From contig NC_133653.1 of NCBI RefSeq assembly GCF_009905375.1, positions 96,274,609-96,338,608 on the forward strand: a stretch of DNA of 64,000 nt. Direction: 5' to 3'. Positions 23,227-33,779 of this stretch are shown in pieces (the stretch's first letter is position 1; every line of letters begins with the position of its first letter). A model generated the notes under the pieces. That model searched no databases. It saw only the letters and a program-made list of their open reading frames with translations, and was not told where the DNA came from. A program made the position numbers and the translations under genes. The DNA comes from Apium graveolens. Its lineage: Eukaryota; Streptophyta; Magnoliopsida; Apiales; Apiaceae.

Positions 23227-23344
23227 ACACGCTCTATCGAGTACCTGAAACACAAACAAGTAAACCGTGAAACTAAAAGAATCCGAGTCAGTGAACTTTA
23301 ACGACCACTGATGTCAAGCACATAAACTAAAAATTAACACCGAG

Positions 23345-23362
23345 TCCCCGGTAGCAGCGCCA
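23345..23362 (-). other. Primer-binding site of the Athila-like element
   Basis: On the minus strand TGGCGCTGCTACCGGGGA lies a few bases inside the 5' LTR. This matches the tRNA-Asp-type primer site usual for Athila/Tat elements. Confidence 0.8.
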
Positions 23363-24400
23363 AAAACTTGTTAAGGCGAAACTACGCGCTAAAATTACAC
23401 GCAAGTATACGCATTCACAAGTAGTATAAGATATAAATCAGATTCGTACCCATAGAGAATCTTTTTAGTTAACTTAAGATTATGCACCTATTCAACAATG
23501 GTATGGCTATCGCTCAATGCTAAGACAATAACAAGTTGAGATGTTTATAACTTAGATTAAACTAACATGCAATTAACTAAGAATGAAAGCGATTGAATTA
23601 ACTATACGAGACAAACATGGGATTCTAACTTCATTAAATTCTTCATTCAAAGTCATTGTTCTTAACCTTAGCAATCAATGGCGATGACAACTAATCAGAT
23701 AACACAGAACTAGTAAACGCCAACTTTCGTTGCACGAATACCCTACTACTAGACATCCATAAAAGAGATAGAAGCTAAGTAGACACCAATTATGCTTAGA
23801 CCATATATGTCTATAGAATTTGAAAACATAACGGTTTAATGCGCAAGTTATCTATCATGATTACATAAGGAAAGTAAGATGGTTAAAATTAGCTACAAAT
23901 CATACGTAATAATTATAGATGAACCTATGCTAGCATGTTAAGTTCTAAACCTCTATATTCACTTTCGCTTCAATAGAGATTAACACGTTATCTTATATGT
24001 TAGCTATGCACATAAGACGAATAAGCACAACCAATACTAGGATATCAATCAATCACCACACACCAAGATATTGAAAGAAATTTACTATAGAAATCCATAA
24101 GTAAATCCGTTAGAACCCCACGATAACGATTAGTTCATAACCAAACTCATCGTCACCATGGGTTCCAATGAAAGCATGGTATAAAAACTAAATCTTTATA
24201 AACTGAATAATAATCAAAATTATGTTAACAAGAGTAAAAGGTTCAAACGAATTAGAAAACAAGCATCCAATGTTACAACTTAAGCAAAGAATCACAAGTA
24301 AAAATAAGATCTTCTTCTCCTTCATTGTATTGTGCTATTAGGTCTTCTTACTGTTCTCTCTCCTTAGTCTCCTTGTTATCAAAAACATCTTCAAAAGGCT

Positions 24401-24410
24401 TTATATATAA
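24401..24410 (-). promoter_or_regulatory. TATA box of the Athila-like LTR
   Basis: TTATATATAA in the symmetric context GGCTTTATATATAAGCC. It is well placed for transcription toward gag at 23226. Confidence 0.6.
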
Positions 24411-24476
24411 GCCCAATACGATCTGGAGTCTGAAAAATCATTATTATATTGCAATCAGGATTCTGCAATCTCGACC

Positions 24477-24562
24477 CAGCGCGGCCACCCCGCATACCAG
24501 CGCGGGCGCACTCACTTTCTGACAAATGGGCGCGGCCGCTCCCAAGACTAGCGCGGACACCC
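24477..24562 (-). repeat. GC-rich repeats upstream of the Athila LTR promoter
   Basis: Four short copies around GCGCGG (starting about 24479, 24500, 24530 and 24551), each followed by a C/G-rich half, in an otherwise AT-rich LTR. They lie upstream of the TATA box in element orientation. An enhancer or methylation-sensitive role is inferred only. Confidence 0.6.
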
Positions 24563-24797
24563 TGACCTTCTGGAAATTCTGATTTTTCTTGTTTCCTTGA
24601 CTTTAATTGCTGTATTCTTTCCTGCTAACTCCCGAGGCTCCATTCTACACCCTTTTAGCATAGAAACAATATAAAATTTATTTCTTCTTCCAGATATACC
24701 CTGAAATACAAAACATCAAAGCACAAATAAATTGAGTACAAATCACCAATTCAAGCCTTAACGAAGCGTTCTAAGTGGATATAAATTCAACTTATCA

Positions 24798-27535
24798 GCT
24801 ACATGCTGGGGTAGACCTTGATGACACCAACACAGACATAGGGGTTTCATCAGTTTTCACTGAAGACCCTGTGGTGGTTACAAATGCACCTTCATGTGCA
24901 AATTAACTTCACAGATTGTTAGGTTTGAGGGTAGTACTCCTGAGGGGAGCTATCTAAATTCTCTCCAATTCAATTGGAGGTTCCTGTTGGGGGAATAACT
25001 TCCCTCAAAACCCTAGCTGAGATTGCTCTCACAGTTGAAGCTAGGAGTTTAATTGCCAATGATCATGCTATGAGGGAGGCAAGTACATCCCTTTCAAGTG
25101 ACAATATTTGGAAAGAAATACAAGGGTTTGAGGATAGAGTACATGACAGGAACCTAGCTAAATCCCCTCCAATTCCAATGGAGGTTCCCGCCACAAGGGG
25201 AGAACAACAAACTGTCAAAACCACGGAGCAATATGTGAGTCAAACTGTGACTTCAATCATAGGTGGTTCCACAGATATACTCCCATCCACCTTCAACCCA
25301 ACAGACCAACCCTCTACTTCTCAACCACAACAACCACACATCATCTCCCAATGGTTACAGGCAGCTGAAGCTCAACCAACAACAATAGATGATGTTCTAG
25401 TTGTTCAGCTGTCTAGACTTGCTCAAATCTCTCAACAACTACTAACTCCAGACATGTCCAACCAGGATTATCAGGCCATAATGCTCACATATCAAACAGA
25501 GGTCCAAGAATAACAAGCTAAAATTGTCAATGAAGCTGAACATGATGGCAACTGTGATGCTTGGATGAACAAAGACTATAGTCTTGAGATGGATACTGTT
25601 TTGGCCAAATTCAGGGAAGACTATCTGACCATACTGGGCAACAATGTAAAAGCCCTAACTCCTGAGAAAGTCTATGATGCAGTTAATGACGTCTACAAAG
25701 CTCAACTCAAAGATTTTCACCTTTTTGGTAAAGCACTAGAAGTAACTTTAACTTGTCATCAAGATAAGATCAGAAAGATGGTAAGAGATAGGATGGATGA
25801 AATCATTACTTCACAAATCAAAATTCAATCAAGATTCCAGACTTTTGTAGAACAAATGTCAAGATTTGATCTCACTTTTGTAGATACAAATATCAAGAAT
25901 CTAAGGCAATCATTTGTTGTCTTGCATGAAGTGGTCCAACAACACATTGCTAAATCTAATGACATAAAACTAAAGCTAGACCAACTTCATCAAAGAAGGT
26001 ATAAGCCATCTGCTCTTTTGATGGAGGGTATTAAACAAGCTATGCAAGACAATTTTGGCACCTCTCTTCCTTTAAGATCTCAACAACACATCTCTACATC
26101 AACAAACTTACAGATTCAAGCTCTCCAAAATTAAGTTTCTACTCTTCAGTCAGCAAATGAGTTTTTAACATCTCAAGTCTCCCAACTCACAGCAATGGTA
26201 GCAAGTCAACAGGCTGATATCCAGACTTTGGTGGACTCTCACAAGCACTTACAAATGTAAAATTCTTTGTCTTTGGGAGCCATCATGGGAAAACTCAACA
26301 TTTCATTGCCTGCACTTCCAGAAGCCGTGAGGCCTGCAATCCCTACACCTCTTCCCATGCCCGCCAACAAGACTAAGGGGGAGATAGAGGCTAGGCTACT
26401 AAGATCATCTCAAACATCCACACATGTTCAAGCTCAAGTTGCTAATAAAGGGAAATATCCAGTTATTGAAGTTGATGTTGGAATGGAGAGGCTTATCAAA
26501 GCAGCCGAGGGACCTAGTCTAAGCAAGGAATTTGATGATTTACTAAAGGCTCTCAGGTCTTCTCTCAATAATAACTTAATCACCTACAAGAGAGCTTTGA
26601 ACAAAACCATAAACTTCATAAGGGTGATCTTAGTGACTAAAGGGAATTTTCAAGAAAAGAGAGTGGTGATAAATATCAATGACTCAGGTGTAGACAGATG
26701 CATGCAAGTGTCCCTGAATTTTCTTATATCAAGAAGGGATCTGAATTGGACATCTTTATTGAGAAAGTCGAAAGTGTAATTGATGAAGACACTCTCTTGT
26801 TGAGGGAATTACAAAAATCTCAAGAAGCTGCTTTCCCAAAAGCATATCTTTATCCTTACAAGGGAGTGGCCTACATATGTCCAAACACCAAGGAACTCAA
26901 GAATTTTCTTGTTCCCAAACATTGTGTCATAGCATACAAAAAGCTGATAATGACCCTGGAAACTGCTTTGAAGACCAAGAAAAACAAGATGGAAGAAGAT
27001 ATAGAGATGATAAAGATTTTGGGGAAATATTTAAGAGATCTTGAAGCCAAGTTTCCCAAAACACAATTCAATAGGAATGACTTGGATGATGATGAGCAGA
27101 AGAAAGATGATCAAAAACCTTCTGGCTCAAATTGAAGTCAATCCTCTAAGGCAACTGGCTGCAAAGAAGGAGATAAGAAAAGAGAAACAGAGAAGAAAGG
27201 GAATGATGAGAAGAAAGGAGAAGAAAGAAGAAGGAAGATGGTTCAGAACCACATAAAAATACCCCACAAATCCAAATCAACCAAGCTCAAACCCCTAAAC
27301 CAACAAACTCAAACACTTTACCACCTCTAACCTCTAAACCTAAATTCTTGTACAAACACACTGCTAACGCCATACTGAAAATACCATTAGTTACTTGAAT
27401 GGTTATTCATTAGATGAGTGGATCAAGCTTATGGAATCACTAAGAGGGACTAAAATCATAGAAGAATTGCAAGTACTTGTAGACTTAAAGGACCTCATTA
27501 TACAGGAAACAGGCTATGGGAAATTTGTGTGATGA
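24798..27535 (+). pseudogene. SIRE family 2 env-like ORF, plus-strand copy, 5' side cut off
   Basis: This is the 3' part of the env-like protein frame that lies between pol and the 3' LTR in SIRE elements, seen from the Athila insertion point onward. Recognisable blocks shared with the minus-strand copy: LVVQLSRLAQISQQLL and DMSNQDYQAI (25300-25513); VYKAQLKDFHLFGKALE, RQSFVVLHEVVQ and RRYKPSALLMEGI (25565-26134); LPEAVRPAIP and MPANKTKGEIEAR (26267-26779); VAYICPNTKEL, MIKILGKYL and QKPSGSN (26800-27135); YSLDEWIKLMESLRG (27391-27532). Stops and frame changes separate the blocks. The protein is Ser/Gln/Thr-rich with likely helical segments. I see no convincing signal peptide or membrane segment in this part, so a true envelope function is not supported. 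Confidence 0.75.
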
Positions 27536-27680
27536 ATGTGTCTTTTAAACTCATGTAATCACTAAATGTATAAAAGTTGTAATTCTGTCAATTTTGTGTG
27601 TAATGTTTTATTGTTCATTGTAACTTGGGTTTAATCTTGTTACCAAGCATAAATTTGTGATAAATAATCTTCTCATAAAA

Positions 27681-27690
27681 TTGGGGAGAT
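27681..27690 (+). other. Polypurine tract of SIRE family 2
   Basis: TTGGGGAGAT directly before the LTR start TGTTATGCAA. The same position in the minus-strand copy is 43941-43950 (TGGGGGAGAT read on the minus strand). Confidence 0.75.
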
Positions 27691-28974
27691 TGTTATGCAA
27701 GACATGCCTATATTATAACAAGACTAAGTCAAATTGACAACCCTAAGAATTAGTTGTATGATAATCTAAATTTGTATTTTATATTGTATTACTTGAGTAT
27801 GTAAAAATGTAAAAGATTAGACTAGAGTATTTTTCTGTAAACAGTCTCAAGCCTAAGAATAAACTCTGGAAGAAGATCAAGAAGATCATGCCTCAGTGAA
27901 ATTGTGAAGAAGCTTGCAGTTGAATAAATCTATTTTGGAAAAAATATTCTAAGTCAAGATATATACAAGTCACAGATGAAGTCATATAGAGAAGTCATTC
28001 GAGAACTCCAGAATGACTTATTGAGAAGTCAAGAATAACCTATCGAGAAGTCTCAAAGATATCGACAAGCCAAATGAAGATATGAAGATTGGAGATATCC
28101 ACAAGTCATTCCTGTATTTGAGAACTCAGAGATATCGACAAGCCAAAATGGAGATATGAAGATTGGAGATATCGAAAAGTCAATTTTTTTCATTAGAGAT
28201 CTCAGAGATATTGATAAGTCAAAATGCCTATAGAGATCTCAGAGATATCGACAAGTCAATTCTACATGCAGAGATTTGGAGACCTCGATAAATCAAGTTC
28301 ACATTCGAGAACTCAGAGACCTCGACAAGTCAAGATTCACTTATATAAAACTAAGAGATCTCCATAAGCCATTATACTTATCGAGATGTCAGTTCTCTAT
28401 ACAACAAACTGTAGATCTCGATATGAAGCTCAAAGTACAGAATGCAGACAAGTTATATATTCAAGATTATCAAACATCAAATGATCTAATCAGTTAGATT
28501 GAAAAGTCTACAAAAGCAGCTTGAAGAGTGCAAGATCAAAGGCCAAGATTAACTGACAAAGGAAAGTCACAGATTCACAGGATTTGCAAAGATACTCTAG
28601 GCCAAAAATGGAAAGCTTTAGATATTACTTTTAGTAAGGTTTAGTACATTATATTGCATGCTGTGTAAACCTGTGTTTACTAATATGTAAAGTAAACACT
28701 GGTCCTTTGCTTTTAATTGTATAAAACAGATCTAATATTTCTTGTAACTCTCTCAAGGAAGAAGCTGAGTTCTTTACTTACAAAGAACCCATAATTTGTA
28801 GCAAAACACTAGCTTAATTTTAATACAAATTAAGTGAGTTTTGAAATATTATGTGCATTATTTTAATTTCAGTTAACATAATATTACTGCGTTTTAATCT
28901 TCTTTGTTCACCAAGCAATAAACATTCAAAAAGCTATAAAAATAACCAAAACACATTCACCCCCATGTGTTGTA
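27691..28974 (+). repeat. 3' LTR of SIRE family 2, plus-strand copy (1284 bp)
   Basis: It starts TGTTATGCAAGACATGCC and ends CCCCATGTGTTGTA (the usual TGCA has become TGTA). It is homologous to 42668-43940 on the opposite strand. A TATA-like TGTATAAAAC lies near 28719, and a block of repeated short motifs fills 27985-28440 upstream of it. The matching 5' LTR should lie left of the window beyond the Athila-like element. Confidence 0.85.
27985..28440 (+). repeat. Repeated TCGA(C/G)AAGTC motifs in the SIRE 2 LTR
   Basis: More than ten imperfect copies of a near-palindromic motif (GATATCGACAAGTCAA; GACTTATTGAGAAGTC) are spaced roughly 25-45 bases apart. The same arrangement occurs in the other LTR at about 43210-43640. 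The motif lies upstream of the LTR TATA-like site. It is not a CRISPR array: the spacers are irregular and themselves repeated. Confidence 0.7.
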
Positions 28975-29599
28975 TTCATTACCTAACAAAATTTCATTTC
29001 TTGGTTTCATATATGAACATGTTAACTTATAAATTAATAGTACTTGATTGATATACATATAATATAAGTTTGTGAAGGTGTCAAGTTTAAACTTAGGCAA
29101 GTCTTCTATTTTCTTTCAAATAATTAATATATAAAGTAAACATCATGAATATTTATTAGCATCGTCATGACTATATTTACGAATGTGCTATACAAAAGAT
29201 AAAAATGTGCCCTAATAATATGTTATATAAAATTATTTAGCACTAATTGTAACATAGTTTTTTTAAATATTTCCATTTTTTCTTGAAATTGATGATGGTA
29301 AGTCAAGTTTTTCAAGATTTGGATTAAAGAATCTATACAGTTTGTTTCTTCGTTTATAGTAAATCTTTCGAGTCATGATTGAACCTTTTTTAAAATATAA
29401 AAGTTCACAAAGTTGAAATCTACTGGCATATTGTATTTGGTGAGTTTTAGAATATCATTCACATGTGTGAAGCCCTTGGGAAGGACACAGGCTTGTAAAT
29501 TCTAACGAATTCAAAATTTCTAACATAATAGAAATTGCTTGATTCAAGAGCCTTAAAAGGGAAATATGTGCGTGTTTAGCAACTCCTAATAGAAGGTTG
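28975..29599. other. AT-rich spacer, nothing recognised
   Basis: Sequence between the SIRE LTR and the inverted repeat. It is strongly AT-rich with no coding frame of note, no transposon ends and no repeats that I could match elsewhere in the window. Confidence 0.5.
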
Positions 29600-31500
29600 A
29601 CATAAAATTCATTTGTATTATGTACATTCATATTTTGTATACTTAATTGGTGGATAAAATCCAAAACACTATAAATGAAAGTTGTGTACCCAATCAATAG
29701 ATAAGAACATGGCACGACAGAAAATGACCTAACACAAAATGAACAAAAGTACACGAATTTTTTTTACTTGTCATTCACATGAAAACGAAATGGAACAAAT
29801 TTGTACATGGCTGAAAAATAAAACCAAATGTACACGAAACAAATACAAATTGGTAAATAAATTGATATACAAATATTGAAAATTAACATTCTAAAGCAAA
29901 GGTACATGAACTTATACACAAAATGGTGTGAATCTATAAAAGTTCTTTTCATTCCACAGCTCTAAAAAAAATAACTTACACAAGAAAAAAATAATCTTCG
30001 TTTCTTTTTCCTTGAATAATCTAAGAAAAATAAGCTCCAAGAAAGCTATTTTAAATGAATATAACGTCAGTGTAATACATTGATCATATACTAAAATTTG
30101 TTCTACCATGTACAACATTTGTGCCTTGTGTGGCATAACGAACTTGTGTTGTATTCCGGTATTAATGTGGCATGATTTCTGAATCATACACACAATAATT
30201 ATGTAGATTAACCAGATAAAAAATCATATGGTTGATTCCCTTCAACATAAATTCATGTTTCGACATGATAATTATTATAGGCATGCATATAACAAAGCTT
30301 GAGCTTTTTCCTAATAATTATCAATAACCAATTTGTGACCTTAATGTCTTTAATTATGTGATCGATAACAAGTTCACGAGTGTTAAAACTTACAAGCCAC
30401 TTATCAAAAATTAATTAAATATTACAATTCACTAATTTCTAAAGTATACAAATGTATGCTTATGTAAAAATTAAGATTTAGATTTACTAAGTGGACATTT
30501 GTATGCTTTAGAAATTAGTGACTTGTGATATTTTCTTTTATTTATAATAAGTAGCTTATATGATTAAATAATCATGAATCTATTAGTTGATCACATAATT
30601 AATAGATATTTAGTTCACAAATTTACAATAAATAATGGTAGAGAAAAAGTTTATGCTTTATTATATGCATGCGTATAATGATTATCCTATTGGGACATAT
30701 ATGTGTGTTGAAAGAAATCATCATATGGTTATTTATCTGGTTATGGAAAAAATTGCAATGTGTAGGGTTCAGAAATCATGCCACACTACTACTGGAATAT
30801 AACATAAGTTAGCCATGCCGCACACGGGACACCTGTTGTACATGGTAGAGCAAAACTTTTATTATGTCATCAATGTGCTACACTGCCATTGTGTTCTGCT
30901 CCTATTTATATTTTGTTTTTAAAAAAGTCTTGAAGATTCTATATGTTTAACTTGTTCTTTCCTTTTATTTGCTAAATGTATTTGGGTCTTCATTTGCTCT
31001 AGATATAATTATTTAAAATAGCTTTATCTTAGTTATGGGGTTTCTTTTTTCTTGGATTATTCAAGGAACAAGGAATGATGATTGGTTATTTGCTTGTAAA
31101 ATTATGTTGTTCTATTCTATATCTATGCAATGAAAAGAACTTTGGCAAATACACACAATTTTATCTTTAAATTTGTGTACCTTTGCATTATGTTAACACA
31201 TATTTGAAATATGAAATGTAAAATTTAGTATTTCGTGTACAAGTTCGTATTTGTTTCATGTACATTTTATGTTTCTTTTTAATCATGCGCTAGCTCGTAC
31301 TGTTTCGTGTTTGTGTAAATGATTAGTAAATAAATAAAAGTCGTGTACTTATAATGGTGTTATTTCTATAACGTGTCGTGTTCATGTTAGCAGTTTGGGG
31401 ATACAACTTTCATTCATACCGTTTTCAATTTTACCCACCAAGTACAGGAAACATGAAATTACACGATACAAATGGACACGACACATATAATTTTGCAGGT
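29600..31500. repeat. Long imperfect inverted repeat (foldback-like)
   Basis: Two arms of roughly 0.9-1.0 kb face each other around a loop at about 30456-30494. The innermost pair is CACTAATTTCTAAAG at 30430 against CTTTAGAAATTAGTG ending 30520. Further out, GTGGCATGATTTCTGAA (30159-30182) pairs with TTCAGAAATCATGCCAC (about 30768). Next, CCTTGAATAATCTAAGAAAA (30010) pairs with CTTGGATTATTCAAGG (about 31050), and AAATGAAAGTTGT (29673) pairs with ACAACTTTCATT (about 31402). The outer parts contain CGTGTCGTGT-like sequence. No long ORF and no clear target duplication. It could be a foldback or MULE-like element, or two head-to-head copies of a small transposon. Confidence 0.75.
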
Positions 31501-32540
31501 CTAGATATACTCTACTGGCACAATTTCTTAACATGTCCTTTTTTCAGATTATAATTGAGTAATATATCAGTGCTCATGGTATTTTTATTCACTAGAGCAA
31601 CTCTTTACATAAAAAAACCTGTATATTTAAAAATTAAAGAGGTAGATTTTGTCTTACCACATCATCCGTGATCATATTTTTGAAAATATTGGGGTCATAT
31701 GCTCTATTATACACCAACATGGATCCTTGTCTCCTAAAAATAATAATTTGTCGAATATCAGGATAGCTCACATATATTTTTTGATGCTTCAACATATTTT
31801 CAGACCCAAATGATGAGTTGTAACTAATCAATAACTACACTTCTTACATTTGAATGTATTTGTCTTACCTCGTACATCTTTAAAATGATCAAATGCAAAA
31901 AATTACCTCCTAATTAACAAATGCCCTTTTCTTCCCGTTGCTTGACAAAACTTCCGATTGGTGGTCTAGTGTCGTCATTTTCGTTCTCCTTTTGATTTGG
32001 CCTGGCTTCGCTTAAAGATTTATACTACTGTAGAAAATCATAATTAATGAATTAAAACTAACAAATCTAATTAAAATCAAACAAAATCATATTCATAATA
32101 TAAGAAATATTACCAAATCATTTACAGTCGGATGCTCATCGTCGATTATATTTGTGACACTCGATTTGTGTTTACGACTTATGAGGAGTCGGTTTGGATT
32201 TGTAGAGATTATGAGACTTCTGCGGCGGATTTGTTTAGTGTATAAGTTTAACCCTAAATTTTGACAATAACCCGTGTATGCGTGTTCATATATATTTATG
32301 ACTTTTTGAGTCTTAATTTGCACCAACTATTTAGACTCTTGTTATTTGTTAATTGTTAGGTTATATCTCTTAAAATTAAAATTGTATATAGTATATAAAA
32401 TGTATATTCTACAAATTGAATATAAAATATTAAATTATATAATAAATACATATATAGATAAATGTATGTGTGTATATAGTGTACCTCGTACTGTGTCTTA
32501 GAGTTTTGTGAATAGCTATTATTGTGACTCAAATCTTGCA
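31501..32540. other. AT-rich spacer, nothing recognised
   Basis: Short frames only (61-77 codons), with no family resemblance. No transposon termini seen. A slightly richer patch at 31915-32010 could be a worn exon fragment, but I cannot support that. Confidence 0.45.
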
Positions 32541-33260
32541 TGAGCTAGATATGGACCCTTATGGATGTTTGGGTCCAATCCATAATGATATTAGATGAAT
32601 GACAAGGTCTTTAGGGGCTTTTGGATCAAATATGTAAGGCTATTAGTAGACCAGCAGAAACATATAGGCGGATAGTCCCTTGACAAGGGTTCGTCATTGG
32701 AAATATTTTTGAACATCCTCAGGAAGAGCTCCTTGAAGCTGGGCTCCCAGATAGGGTAACCGACATTGGGTTTCCGGCCGACTGCCCTACAGAGCGGGGA
32801 ACCCCCCCCCCCAACCGGAAGGCCATTCTAGATAATGATACCCTCTTATTTTCTGGGAGAGGGTCTCTCTAACATATATCTAAAGTTTTTACAGATAATT
32901 ACCTATATATATATCATATTTACATGATAAATCACTTATATTGAGATAATGATCATTATACACGCATTCATAGTCCTACAAGAGCTAGGATACCCATGAG
33001 ATATATCATAATCAGTTAATAACCGTGATCAACCAAGGTAATCCCACGTGAAAAGGGATAGACATGATTTTATGATTATAATCAGGAATAACATTGGGCT
33101 TGATCCCCTATATATAGGGTAATGTAGGCAGTTTATGGGGATCTAAAGCACTTTACTCTCGCGTGGCTTACTTTACATAGTTCTTGGCTTATTTTACACC
33201 AAGTTATAAGGTCATGCAACTCTAAGACCATAGATTCAGTCCATTCTTCCGAGAAATCAC
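32541..33260 (+). repeat. Possible LTR fragment with promoter-like end
   Basis: A stretch of mixed composition with a C homopolymer (near 32806), a TATA-like CCTATATATAGGG near 33108, and a following leader-like region (ACTCTCGCGTGGCTTACTTT) resembling the promoter/R region of Tat/Ogre-type LTRs. It ends abruptly at the CACTA terminus at 33261. No second copy is in the window, so boundaries and family are uncertain. Confidence 0.35.
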
Positions 33261-33779
33261 CACTACAAGAAAATAAGGCTAAATACAACTGCACAAATAC
33301 AACTAGAGTCAATTTTAACCACTTTCGGTTGAATTTAAGGGCACGACTAAATACAACTGTAAGCGGTTGTATTTAAATACAGTCGTATTTACACGGTCGA
33401 ATTTATTATTAATTACTACCGAATAAATACAGCCGTATTTATATGCAACCATATACGGTTGAATTTATCAATGCTCCTAAATTCAATTACACTCGGTTGA
33501 ATTTAGCCTTGCCAAAAAAGTGGAGGGAATTTTCCCGCCAACGAAATTTTTAGACACTACTAAATTCAACCGATTTTGTTCAAATTTAGCCTTGCCAAAA
33601 AATGGTGGAAATTTTTACGCCAATGAAATTTTTTGACACTACTAAATTCAATCCATTTAGGTTGAACTCAACATTTTAAAATGGCGGGAAATTTCCCGCA
33701 CTTTTAAAAATTTTAGTTGCCAAAGTGGGCCGCTTTTAATAAAAAATTAGGTTCATTTTAGTAAAGTTAGGTTCAAAAA

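Larger units (their letters stand above)
23369..24797 (-). repeat. 5' LTR of the Athila-like element (1429 bp)
   Basis: The plus strand reads TGTTAAGG...CTTATCA, i.e. inverted ends TGATAAG/CTTAACA on the minus strand. It contains a TATA-like TTATATATAA at 24401-24410 and, 65-160 bases upstream of it in element orientation, a GC-rich repeat block. Beyond 24797 comes GCTAC, the expected target duplication, directly followed by SIRE env-like sequence. The partner copy of GCTAC lies outside the window. Confidence 0.88.

Noticed and set aside
25565..26134. 189-codon open frame as an independent host gene
   Set aside because: It is one block of the SIRE env-like ORF; the same block is found in the minus-strand copy at 46589-46984 in the same order.
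27985..28440. Regularly recurring short motif that could suggest a CRISPR-like array
   Set aside because: Plant LTR context, imperfect copies, irregular spacing and repeated spacers; it recurs in the second LTR of the family.
32093..32541. Small frames in AT-rich DNA as genes
   Set aside because: Low complexity, no family resemblance, no splice or start context.
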